Assembly: GCF_003265705.1 (NCBI RefSeq)
Contig: NW_020313057.1
Location: forward strand, 3,445,893-3,509,892
Source: Callorhinus ursinus
Lineage: Eukaryota > Chordata > Mammalia > Carnivora > Otariidae
Direction: 5' to 3'
Length of the DNA stretch: 64,000 bases
Under the pieces are notes generated by a model. That model did not search any database, had not been told where the DNA came from, and saw only the letters and a program-made list of their open reading frames with translations. Position numbers and translations under genes: made by a program. This document shows positions 47,627 through 57,199 of this stretch, piece by piece (position 1 is the stretch's first letter; each line of letters begins with the position of its first letter).

Positions 47627-48599
47627 CAAAAACTAGGAGCTCTCATGAAATCAAAAAGAACCGAACTGGTTTAAAAAAAAAAAAAAAAATCCAGATTTTG
47701 TACCCAAACCATCAGTGTTTCCCACTTCCCCCAGAAGTTTCTGCTCCCTGGCGCTCCCGTAGCTTGCCCTGAGCCTCGGTGTGTGGATTGAGATGTCTGA
47801 GGTCTGTTTCTCTCTGGGCATTTTGACTCACAAGTTCCCTAGTGCGGATGGAAAGTTCAGGATGAGTTAAATATCCAGGGTTACAGAATAATAATATGAC
47901 AGGCCTGGAGCTCATAAGTTTTCCGGGCTGCTTCTCGGTGATAAAGGTTAACGGGAAACTGGTTCTCAGTTTCTGTCAAGAGTCGGTGGTTTATTTTTCC
48001 TCATCTCAGAATAGGTTATGTTCTCTGCCTTCCTGCCTCGTGTCCAGCCAGACCCGTAGAACTCCGAGGATAGGAATGCTGTCGCAGAGAACAGGACCTG
48101 CCCTGTCCTCTCCAATTCCCGTTGCTGGGGGTGTTTCCTTCTTATACTGTTGAGGAGAAAATGGGTGGTAGGGGTAGCAAATGTCCTCACTCCTTAATTC
48201 TCAAGAATTGAAACAAATGCAGGAAAGACACAAGGCGTTGCTGTTGCTTTGAAAATTATATGATTTCGGACCAAACAGATTTAGATTCAGAGTGATTATT
48301 GCAGAACTGAGGTCAAACTCCAGAAATTTCTGCTGTTGTCCTGGCTGTAAGAATCGAGGGGGGCAGTGGCTTGCTTGTGCAACTTCCCACGTTGACAGTG
48401 AGCGAAGGGCAGGGGGGCAGGGCCCGAATGCAGAATATGAGCCCCCCTGACTGGGGATTTCGGGACATGGGTGGGAGGTCACTTAGCTCCTCCCCCTCCT
48501 GCAGTGCCTTCACTGCCCCTCTCGCTGTCCCTCCTGAGAGCCGCACCTAGCAGCCCGCGGGGAGGCGGGAAGCTGACCAGCAGAGTCTTTCACTCCCAG

Positions 48600-48830
48600 A
48601 CACTTACTAAGCCCACGTGTGTGCCAGGCGCTGTATCAGTGCTGGAGATAAACAAAAATGAATGGGATTTGGCTTCGCCCTCCAGGAGGCCGTGCACAGC
48701 TGAGAAAGAAGATGCCCTAGGGAGCAGAAAAGTACAGGACCCTGGGGGAGCACGGAGAGCAGAGGAGGAGCCCGGGGGAGGAGCTCTTCCCTGGGGGCCA
48801 TCAGCAGAGCCCAGGAAAACATGGTGTTCC
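48600..48830 (-). repeat. MIR3/L2-like fragment
   Basis: It has tgtgccaggcgctgtatcag, then a gctggagataaacaaaaatg block. This combination is common in old MIR3/L2-related repeats. Family uncertain. Confidence 0.35.
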
Positions 48831-48965
48831 TGAGTGAGGGCAGACGGGAGCAGGAGTGGTTTGGGGTGTGGAGGATGGTGGTTTCTGGGTCGAGAGCAAT
48901 AGCTTGAACAAAGACACGAAGCAAGATTCATCTATAATGGGCCACGCTTGCAAGTCGGCCTCCCT

Positions 48966-49060
48966 CGATCCCTTCCCTCCCTTCCCTCCTTCCCTTTTCC
49001 TTCTTTCCCTCCTTCCTGCTTGCCTGCCTGCCTGCCTGCCTTCCTTCCTTCCTTCCTTCT
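48966..49060. repeat. Pyrimidine-rich tetranucleotide tract (CCTT/TGCC)
   Basis: A run of CCTT and CCCTCCTT units passes into four TGCC units and then further CCTT units. It is a compound microsatellite with strong strand asymmetry. Confidence 0.93.
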
Positions 49061-49179
49061 GATTTTGCTATTCTGACTACCCCCAGTCAAAAATCCTTCA
49101 CAACAAATGTGGATTTTTTGTTATTAAATCCAATTTAACTTATTTTGCTTTAAGACCTAGAGTTTACTACTGCATTTCT

Positions 49180-49453
49180 TTTTTTTTAAGATTTTTTTTT
49201 TTGAGAGAGAGAGNNNNNNNNNNNNNNNNNNNNNNNNNNNNNNNNNNNNNNNNNNNNNNNNNNNNNNNNNNNNNNNNNNNNNNNNNNNNNNNNNNNNNNN
49301 NNNNNNNNNNNNNAGAGAGAGAGAGCATGAGAGGGGGGAGGGTCAAAGGGAGAAGCAGAACCCCGCTGATGCATACAGGACTGGATCCTGGGACTCCAGG
49401 ATCATGACCTGAGCCGAAAGCAGTTGCTCACCAACTGAGCCACCCGGGCGTTC
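49180..49453 (-). mobile_element. CAN-SINE, antisense, containing an assembly gap
   Basis: A T-rich start leads into a GA run, then 100 N, then a second GA run, and after that the reverse SINE body: atcctgggactccaggatca and caactgagccacccgggcgt. The true GA repeat length is unknown. Confidence 0.85.
49214..49313. other. Assembly gap of exactly 100 N
   Basis: A 100-N placeholder inside a GA microsatellite in the middle of a SINE. Its length is probably conventional rather than measured. Confidence 0.99.
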
Positions 49454-49984
49454 CTTTGGGACCACTGTAGACCCTTTATGGAGCCTCCATGACCTAAAAT
49501 ACCTCCTCCAAAAAGCAAGAGGCAGGTGCTTCTTTTTTTTTTCTTGCAGGGAGAGACTGGGTGGCAGAGGTCCCCCAAGGATCCTACTCATTCCCAAACT
49601 TTGTAAGAATGAGCTCCATACTCTTAATTTCCAAATATTTTGTAGACTCTCACCTAGGGGAAATTGTATTAATACCTGTTTATTGAAAATATCTGCTAGT
49701 ATCTGAAGTTACTCTGGATTCACTCACAAGTTGAAACGAGTCTGTATGATATTAATCACAGCAGCCTCTGCACACCCACACCGGAAAAATGACAGAAAAC
49801 ACAATCCATCTGCGGACAAGAGGTTACAAATGGGTGGGCTGTGGGCTTGTCCTTGCCTAGGGGTGTGTTTTGTTAGCCTCATGCAATGTTGGTTTGTTGT
49901 TTTTGTTGCTGTTATTGTTGTCTTCATCCAAATGAGTTTCCAGTATTTGACAGCGTAGACTTCTTAGGTGGAGAACCACTGACC

Positions 49985-50125
49985 GGGTCCCTCAGTCTTC
50001 TTTTACAGTCTGGAAAACAGAAGCCCAGAGAGATGAAGTGATTTGCCCTAAATCATACAGAGCTGGGACCAGATCACTGGTCTCTTGACTTCCTCCCCAG
50101 GATTCTTTCCATCATACTGTAACGC
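49985..50125 (-). repeat. MIR fragment, antisense
   Basis: It shows gaaaacagaagcccagagag, gaagtgatttgccctaaatc and agagctgggaccagatcact, as in reverse MIR. Confidence 0.7.
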
Positions 50126-50279
50126 TGTTCTAGAAGGACCTAGCCCTTACCTTCCCATTACACCTGCTACTGCCACCGCCACCTCGGGGTAGCCCCAGTT
50201 TCCAGGAGGCAGGTATCCAGTGGCCCCACTCGGGGCCTGTTCCCTGGCAAGGCTCTGCCTTCCATCACCCCCTCCCTGC

Positions 50280-50560
50280 ACGCGACTGGTCCCTAGACAA
50301 GTACAAGTGCCTAATCTGATTACGTGATTTAATAAACGCCAAAGTCAATGCATAAAAAGGTGCATTAAACGTAAACGTAAATAATTTCAGCATGTTTCAT
50401 CATGAAAGAAATCTATAAGCTCCATCTGGATAAAAATCCAATTCTCATTTGGCTTAATATGCATTAATACCACAGCATTAAGAGCACTTACCACAGCTCT
50501 CTGGATTCGCAGAAATCAAATCGCACCTCACCGCCTTTGGGAAGATAACGTCGTAACCAT
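50280..50560. promoter_or_regulatory. Repeat-free A/T-rich patch, candidate conserved element
   Basis: No repeat is recognised over 280 bases. It is dense in homeodomain/POU-type words (taatctgattacgtgattta, gcattaaacgtaaacgtaaa, ggcttaatatgcattaatac). It lies 0.65 kb upstream of the exon at 51214. An enhancer role is speculation without an alignment. Confidence 0.3.
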
Positions 50561-50683
50561 TTGAAAGAGAAATAGGGCCTCCTTTTTCAATTGAGCAGAA
50601 GAAATTATCTTCAGGAAATCCAACTCAACAGTGATTAGGACCAAAACAATGTATGAAAGTCCAATAATATTATTTAAAAATTG

Positions 50684-50896
50684 GGGGACCTGGGTGGCTC
50701 AGTTGGTTAAGCGACTGCCTTCGGCTCAGGTCATGACCCCAGGGTCCTGGGATCGAGTCCCACATCGGGCTCCCTGCTCGGCAGGAAGCCTGCTTCTCCC
50801 TCTCCCTCTGCCTGCCTCTCTGCCTACTTGTGCTCTCTCTCTTTATCTCTGTCAAATAAATAAATAAAATCTTTAAAATATATATATACATGTATA
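50684..50896 (+). mobile_element. CAN-SINE, sense, with target duplication
   Basis: It runs from gggggacctgggtggctcag to caaataaataaataaaatct and an A/T tail. The words atttaaaaattgg before and aatttaaaaattgg after it (to 50909) form the duplication. It is 318 bp upstream of the exon at 51214. Confidence 0.94.
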
Positions 50897-51213
50897 ATTT
50901 AAAAATTGGAAAGCAGCTCGAGAGAAAGAAAGGAGATGGTTGAGTTTAACCCCCGCTCTGGTGGGAGTCCCAGCTCCCTGGCTCTGGTCAAGGTTGTCAA
51001 GCATGGCAGTCCTCATGTGCTAGAAAGGGGCTTGAAAAACTCTGCTTTCTTTCAAAAAAGAACCATATGAAAACAACTGACCACATCTTTTTCTTTTTCA
51101 TTTAGGATGGGGAGTTCTGGTCCTCATGTCAAATCCTGTAGCTCAGAAAACAGCTGATTTTCAGCTTGATCGGTTGCTGCTTCTGTGGCTCATTAGCAGT
51201 TTTTCTCTTTCAG

Positions 51214-51298
51214 GTTCTATATAGAAAGCATCTCATACCTGAAGGACAATGCTACCATCGAGCTCTTCTTTCTGAATGCTAAGTCCTGTATCTACAAG
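51214..51298 (+). CDS. FRMD4A: FRMD4A internal coding exon (F1/F2 junction, third of three)
   Basis: An 85-bp exon with acceptor tttttctctttcag ending at 51213 and donor gtaaga from 51299. Its first G completes the split Arg codon from the previous exon. The other 84 bases are 28 codons, FYIESISYLKDNATIELF then FLNAKSCIYK, ending in phase 0. This is the linker and first helix of the F2 (acyl-CoA-binding-protein-like) lobe of the FRMD4A FERM domain. The three exons total 273 bases, or 91 codons with no stop, and the phases join exactly, which is strong evidence for a working gene. The next exon expected in the family (beginning ELIDVDSE) was not found before 64000, so the following intron is at least 12.7 kb. 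Two CTCF-type motifs lie on either side of this exon. Confidence 0.93.
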
Positions 51299-51637
51299 GT
51301 AAGAACTCTCCTCCCGTTCAGCTTTCCACTGAAAGCCAAAAGTATCATTTGAAGCCAGAAATCCCAAGTTGTTGCCCCAATGTGATTTTATTGATTAGTA
51401 GACATAATTTATAAGTGGATTGCTATAAATAAATGAGAATGTCCTAAAATAATACTATTCATTTAACTACAGAATTCCTCCTAATCCCATCACTAAGTTT
51501 TTTGGCTCCTTGGAAGTGCGCCTTTACCTGATTTTAGGGGTCCCCTTCCCCTGGCAGCTGAGACAAAGAGGAAACATGGACAGGGAGGGCAGATGCACTA
51601 GTCCATGCAGATAGTTCTCCTAAGGATGAGTGGACTT

Positions 51638-52131
51638 TTTTTTTTTTTTTTTGCAGAAGTCTTTTTGGTTTATTCTTCCTGGTAAATGTTAGAAATACAT
51701 TGTCATATGTGGCCAAACAAACACACACAAAAAAACTTCATTGGAATTGTATCAAATGATGGAGAGAAGTTTGGACGGGGAGGGAGAATATATAACTTTA
51801 AAACAGTAACTCTTCCCATTCATAAGTATGAAATGTTTCTCCATTTAGTAAATTGTTTTTATGTCCCTTAGTTAGGTTCTATAGTTTGTATAGTTCTTTC
51901 TTTTTAATTTATTTTAATTTTTTATTTAAATTCAATTTAGTTAACATATAGTGTATTATTAGTTTCAGGGGTAGAATTTAGTGAAAACAGAGATGGAGAC
52001 AAACCATAAGAGACTCTTAACTCTAGGGAACAAACTGAGGGTTGCTGGAGGGGAGGGGGGTGGGGGATGGGGTAACTGTGATGGGCATTAAGGAGGGCAC
52101 CTGATACAATGAGCTCTGGGTGTTGTATGCA
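51638..52131 (-). mobile_element. Young L1 insertion with inverted 5' part and probable 3' transduction
   Basis: The order on the plus strand is: T run (to 51652), about 250 bases of other sequence that itself resembles an older antisense L1 (51680-51900), a T/A-rich join, the antisense L1 3' end (to about 51983), and then an L1 segment in sense orientation from catggag-free gagatggagacaaaccataa through ggagggcacctgatacaatg. The outer flanks aaggatgagtggactt (51622-51637) and aagggtaagtggactt (52132-52147) match at 14 of 16 positions. This fits a minus-strand L1 with twin-priming inversion that carried 3' flanking sequence to a second poly-A. The alternative is that 51653-51900 was already in place and the flank match is chance. 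Confidence 0.65.
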
Positions 52132-52231
52132 AAGGGTAAGTGGACTTCTTATAACCAAATGCATGCATTATCTGACTATTTTTAGATATTCTGGCAATAT
52201 CTCTCAAAGGGATGCTACTGGCACTTTAGGT

Positions 52232-53070
52232 GGGCAAAATTTTTTAATTATACTAAAATACACATAAAATTTATCATTATAATTACTTGTAAGTAACCAG
52301 TTCAGTGATTTTAAGTGCATTCACAGCGTTCATGTCTCCATCCATCTCCAGAACTCTTTTCCTCTTGCAAAACTGAAACTCTGTACCCACTAAACACTAA
52401 CTCCCCATTCTACCCACCCCCAGCCCCTGGCCACCACCATCCTACTTTCTGTCTCTATGAATTAGACTACCCTAGGGACTTTATATCAGTGGATCCTATA
52501 GTGTTCATCCTTTTCTGACTGGCATAGTTCACTTAGCATTATGACCTCAGGGTTCATCCACATTGTAGTGTGTGTCAGAATTCCCTTCCTTTCTAAGACT
52601 GAATAATATTCCATTGTATATAGAGACCACATTTTTTCATCCATTCATCTATCAGTGAAAACTTGGGTTTCTTGCACCTCTTGGCTATTGTGAATAATGC
52701 CCCTATGAACATGGATCTGTAAATATCTCTTCAACACCCTGCTTTCAGTTTTTTTGGGGTGTATACCCAAAAATATGGTAATTGTATATTTAAATCTTTG
52801 GGGAGCTGCCATATTGTTTTCCACAGGGACTGTACCACACAATATTCCCACCAACAGTGAGTAAAAGTTCCAATTTCTCAACATCCTCTCCAACAGTTGT
52901 TATTTTGTGGGTTGTTGTTTGTTTTTTTTAATAATAGCCATCCTGATGGGTGTTGGGCAGTATCTCATTGTGATTTTGATTTGCATTTCCCTAATGATTA
53001 GTGTTGCTGAGCATCTTTTCATATGCTCATTGGCTATTTGTACATCTTCTTTAGAGACATGTCTGTTCAG
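52232..53070 (-). mobile_element. L1 ORF2 end and 3' region, antisense
   Basis: It matches old L1 in reverse over more than 800 bases: a tactaaaatacacataaaat start, the gtttcttgcacctcttggct block, a ttccacagggactgtaccac block, and gatttgcatttccctaatga near the end. ORF2 is broken by stops throughout, so it is not a functional gene. Confidence 0.85.
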
Positions 53071-53255
53071 GGACAATTCTCAATTGAGTGGGACAGTCCC
53101 TTGCACTGCATCCAGTTCCCCCATCTGCTTGCAGTGTTTCCTTTCATTGGCCAACCCAAAACGCCCACATACGTTTCCAGCACACACCCCTGCCTGGGGA
53201 GAGGGGCTTGCAGACACCACCGGGGCTGAGATCCTCTACTGGGAGAAGGTATTTG

Positions 53256-53678
53256 TTTGTTTGTTTGTTTTATTATGTTCAGTTAGCCACTGTATAGTAC
53301 ATCATTAGTCTTTGATGTAGTGTTCAGTGTTTCATTAGTTGCATATAACACCCAGCAATTTCACTCCTAGGTATTTACCCCAAAGACACAGATGTAGTGA
53401 AAAGAAGGGGCACATGCACCCCAATGTTTATAGCAGCAATGTCCACAATAGCCAAACTGTGGAAGGAGCCGAGATGCCCTTCAACAGATGAATGGATAAA
53501 GAAGATGTGGTTCATATACACAATGGAATATTGCTCAGCCATCCAAAAGAATGAATACCCAGCATTTGCATCAACCTGGATAGTACTGGAGGGGATTATG
53601 CTAAGTGAAATAAGTCAAGCAGAGACAGACAGTTAGCATATGGTTTCACTCATATGTGGAACAAAAGCAATAGCATGA
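53256..53678 (-). mobile_element. Young L1 insertion with inverted 5' part, 13-bp target duplication
   Basis: A TTTG-rich run is followed by the antisense L1 3' end (about 53275-53361, with atcattagtctttgatgtag). It then switches to sense L1 ORF2 sequence from gcaatttcactcctaggtat to gtttcactcatatgtggaac. Identical gagaaggtatttg copies flank it at 53243-53255 and 53679-53691. This is the classic twin-priming outcome in a 423-bp element. The ORF2 piece is open for about 79 codons at 53397-53636 but is only the C-terminal fragment. Confidence 0.92.
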
Positions 53679-53794
53679 GAGAAGGTATTTGAAGGAAACA
53701 CCCACACTGCTTCCCTTGTGTGTCATGACTGCAAGCTTCAAGGCACCACCTCAGGTCAGCTCATTAACAGCCACAGAGAAGGACAGCCTATCAC

Positions 53795-53990
53795 CTGTGG
53801 CATGCTAGGTGCTGAGTGCTTTCTGTAAGTTGTGTGGCTGAATCTTCCCCACACTTAAGAGGTGAATATTACTTTTTATCCCTGTTTCCCCTGGGAGGAA
53901 GATAAGTCACAGATCTACTGAATGGCAGTGTCAGTGGGGGCTGAAGCTGGCAACCCGACTCCAGGTTACGGAGCTCAGCCACAGGGCTGC
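53795..53990 (-). repeat. MIR SINE, antisense
   Basis: It shows atgctaggtgctgagtgctt, a ttcccctgggaggaagataa block, and gcaacccgactccaggttac. Confidence 0.6.
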
Positions 53991-54602
53991 TCTGAGCCCC
54001 AGAGGGCAGGCTTTCCCCCAGAATGGAGAATGGCCCCCCACAGCCACAGAGGACTTCAAAGCTAAGCACACTCATGGTAAAGTGGTCAGTGGCTGAGGAA
54101 GAAGTCTGAAGAGATCCCACCACCTATATTTTCAAGTTTAAACCCTATTTTAGGGGATTACCACAAACCCACCAAACATTAAAACACACGCATGAGTTGG
54201 ATTGGTACATCAGCCGTCAGTTTTTCTTCTGCAAGTTCTTCAGCACATTCATTGCACAGAATAGTCCCTCCAAATGCAAATGTCCATAATAATAGAAGGC
54301 CTGGTAGGGATCAAATTTAATTCTGTGAAAGGACCTCACTTGGTGACAGTTGCTGAGCCAGGACTTAAACTGGGCTCAAACCCAGACCGCGCAGACTGCA
54401 GTATTTTGGGTTTTTGCTGAATGGGGGAAAAAGACACTAAATGCAGTTCCAGGAACTTGCAAATTCCTTCCTCTCTCTAAACGTGTTTTCTCATTCTAGC
54501 GTGGAAATAAGACCAGCTTGCACATTGCAAGAGTCCCTGAGGGCTTTTGTTTAAGAATGTGAAGAGACATTGAGAAAGTTCGGGAATAAAATGCGAGACT
54601 GT

Positions 54603-54614
54603 CCACCAGGGGGC
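54603..54614 (+). promoter_or_regulatory. CTCF-type motif, plus strand
   Basis: The word ccaccagggggc is a perfect CTCF core (CCACNAGGGGGC form), followed by atactggggcag. It points away from the minus-strand motif at 47614-47626. Binding is not shown. Confidence 0.5.
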
Positions 54615-55074
54615 ATACTGGGGCAGTAAATGTCTGGAAATTCCAGTTACCGAACTGATGAAATCAGCTCAACCAAGTAAAAGGTGGCCCCAAATCATGC
54701 TTGTCCAGACGCCTGGGGAAAAGGAAAGAAACAGTTTTTCACTCAGAGTTGTTCAATTCAGTCCAGTCACAAATGCTTACCCGGAGCTGAAGGCTGCGGT
54801 GTTTCTGAACACCATGCTCGCAGAAGACTCCGGGATTCATGGAAAATGAAGAAGGAGAAGAAATCCTCAGAATTTAATATTACGGGTCCTCCAGGGAGAG
54901 GTGGCCTGCCACATCATCCTGCCTACTGACCCAGCTGCTGTCTGGCTCTTCTCAGGATCCGCACTAAAGCTGGCTTCCCTGAAGTTTCTGTAGGAGACCA
55001 AGTAGGGTCACAAGACTTGCCTGTCTCCCTCCTGTCATCAAAAATAATATTTGCATTTGCATACATTGGCACTT

Positions 55075-55235
55075 GAAGCTCCTTTAGAATTGTCACATAT
55101 ATTATCTTATTTGAGCCCAACAGGGAAGTAGAGCCAGAATCATTAGCTTTACCGAGAAAGAAACTGGGGTCAGAGAGGTTAAGGGACTTCCTCAAGGACC
55201 AAGGACCGGAAGTGGTTGAACAGGCAGCGGGGCTC
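55075..55235 (-). repeat. MIR SINE, antisense
   Basis: It shows cacatatattatcttatttg, agaaactggggtcagagagg and ttaagggacttcctcaagga, in reverse MIR order. Confidence 0.7.
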
Positions 55236-55373
55236 TGTTTGGAGCCCCGCACACCTGGGTTCCTGTCCTAGCTGTGCTTCATAGTCAATGCAATCAACGT
55301 GGATGCCTTCTTTGATGTCTCCAAGCTTAATTTTCCTCTTTGGTTGAACAAGGACATTAAAGGACCCGACCCA

Positions 55374-55578
55374 GGGCGCTTGGGGGCACACTCAGTTAAG
55401 CATCCGACTCTTGGTTTCGGCTCAGGTCATGATCTCAGGGTTGTGAGATCGAGCCCTGCGTCCAGCTCTGTGCTCAGTCAGCTTGAGATGCTCCCGTTAT
55501 GCCCCCCACCCCCAACTCACTGGCACGCGTGCTCTCTCTCTCTCTCTCTCTCTCTCTCTAAATATATGAATACGTCTT
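55374..55578 (+). mobile_element. CAN-SINE, sense, with 16-bp target duplication
   Basis: It begins at the diverged head gggcgcttgggggcacactc, continues with gtcatgatctcagggttgtg, and ends in a CT run and taaatatatgaatacg. Flanks taaaggacccgaccca (55358-55373) and taaaggatccgaccca (55579-55594) differ at one base. Confidence 0.96.
55532..55559. repeat. CT microsatellite in a SINE tail
   Basis: About 14 uninterrupted CT units expanded from the pyrimidine tail of the SINE. Confidence 0.95.
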
Positions 55579-56003
55579 TAAAGGATCCGACCCACATCCT
55601 TCTTAGGAAGATGAAGCAAGATGAAGCATGAGTGTCGTTGGTTAACCCTGTGCCAGGGACATTATGGGCTCCTGCTGTGGACATACTGCTCACTTGGATC
55701 CAGACCCAAGTTGTTCGTCTCGGCTGAGGGTTTCTGTGTGCCACCCACACCACCCCCCAGCACTTCAGGGGCCTGGAGGAGCCCAGAGGGCAGCGCCAGA
55801 CACACAGCCTGGACATGATGCTAGTAGACGGGGGCTTCCGCTTACCCAGCGCAGGATTCATATATCAGCTCCCTCCCTGTTTCCCTGGGAACGATCCCGA
55901 TCCCTGCAGTGTACCAGAATCTGAATTGTTCGGATAAATGAGCTCTTTGTTCCTGCTTCCTCCAAGCACTGCTTCATTCACTTTTTAAAGCATTGATACT
56001 TTT

Positions 56004-56200
56004 TTTTTTTAAGAAAGAAAGAGTGCACGAGTGCATGAGCGGGGGAGTGGGTGAGGTGAGGGGCAGAGGGAGAAAGAGAATCCCAAGCAGGCTCCATGCT
56101 TAGCACGGAGCCCAATGTGGGGCTTGATCTCACGACCCTGAGATCATGACCTGAGCCGAAACCAAGTTGGTCGCTTAACCCGACTGAGCCCAGGCGCCCC
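56004..56200 (-). mobile_element. CAN-SINE, antisense, with target duplication
   Basis: It has a T run, a gcaggctccatgcttagcac block, and actgagcccaggcgcccc (the usual accacc piece is deleted). Flanks attgatactttt (55992-56003) and attaatactttt (56203-56214) mark it. Confidence 0.93.
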
Positions 56201-56254
56201 AAATTAATACTTTTATCAAAGTAATATGTGATGCAGTTTAAAGTCAGATGGTTC

Positions 56255-56467
56255 AGGGCGCCTGGGTGGCTCGGTTGGTTAAGTGACTGCCTTCGGCTCT
56301 GGTCATGATCCTGGAGTCCCGGGATCGAGTCCCGCATCGGGCTCCCTGCTCGGCGGGGAGTCTGCTTGTCCCTCTGACCCTCCCCCCCTCATGGGCTCTC
56401 CCTCTCTCTCTCTCTCTCTCTCATTCTCTCTCTCTCAAATAAATAAATAAAATTAAAAAAATAAAAT
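56255..56467 (+). mobile_element. CAN-SINE, sense, with perfect 15-bp target duplication
   Basis: It runs from gggcgcctgggtggctcggt through two CT runs to caaataaataaataaaatta. Identical aaagtcagatggttc copies flank it at 56240-56254 and 56468-56482, suggesting a recent insertion. Confidence 0.98.
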
Positions 56468-56589
56468 AAAGTCAGATGGTTCTAAGAGGCTTATTATGAA
56501 AAAAAGCCTACCACCAAGTCCCACCACCCTCAACAATTTTAGCTGTTTTCTTCTGGGTTTTGCCTCTCTATGTCCAAATAAGTTGGCAC

Positions 56590-57195
56590 AAGGAATTATT
56601 CCTTGGTTATATCCATTTTAGATTTATTGAATTCCAACTGAGATGGGTGAAGATTAAAGTCTCCAATACAACCACCCACACTTTCCCGTTTCCCATTTTC
56701 CCAAAATGGTGGTAAGCCCAATTCTGGGTAAAAGCCGCAGCTGACAGCATTACATTAGTATGACTAATCCAAGCAGCATCCTCTGGTTGTGATTCCCATT
56801 TTAGACAACCCCTCGTTTTACCTAAAGGTAATAATTGCCTTGCTGTTACTTGTTTAGTTTCTACGGGCCCATCATTTTTTTCCCAAGACCTCCTACAGAC
56901 TTCCAAATGAATGCCCACATTAATTTCCAAATGCATCGGGTAATTCATCCGTTCCTCTCTTCGGTTTGGTTTTTATTTTTGCCTCCTTTGTAGTTTGTTC
57001 TGGGACCTCCCTGTAGCCACCCTCCATCTCTCACTCCAGTCTGGACCTGGCCTCGTCCGCAGCCCTCAGCACCGGACCCCCTCCCCCATCCCATCAGTCC
57101 CTCACCAGCTCTGGAGTGTGTCCTCTCTCCTGGATCCCGAGTCTCCCTGTGTTTTGTTTTATGCCATCGTTTCACTGGAGAGCATCCTCCAATAA
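56590..57195 (-). other. Unassigned A-rich open stretch on the minus strand, possibly an old endogenous retroviral piece
   Basis: The minus strand has two abutting open frames. One runs from 57412 (its first part antisense to the neighbouring repeat) to a stop at 56945. The other starts at the overlapping ATGA at 56948 and runs 113 codons to 56607. The sense strand is A-rich with purine-rich codons and an Arg/Lys-rich end of the first frame. That is a composition I associate with retroviral env-region RNA. I do not recognise a family, conserved motif or LTR. Frames of this length also arise by chance in a window this size, so this is a weak call. Confidence 0.25.
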
Positions 57196-57199
57196 ATCC

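Larger units (their letters stand above)
39760..51213 (+). other. FRMD4A: FRMD4A intron, 11.5 kb, phase 2
   Basis: It runs from gtacgt to tttctctttcag. It holds five SINEs, an L2, MIR pieces, an AC microsatellite, a pyrimidine-rich tetranucleotide tract and a 100-N gap. Stretches 40930-43120, 43520-44930, 45745-48600 and 50130-50640 show no gene. They contain only poly-A runs (46863-46883 and near 47672), candidate regulatory sites listed separately, and otherwise unrecognised sequence. Confidence 0.93.

Noticed and set aside
53397..53636. 79-codon plus-strand frame as a gene
   Set aside because: It is the C-terminal part of L1 ORF2 in the inverted segment of the twin-primed L1, not an independent gene.
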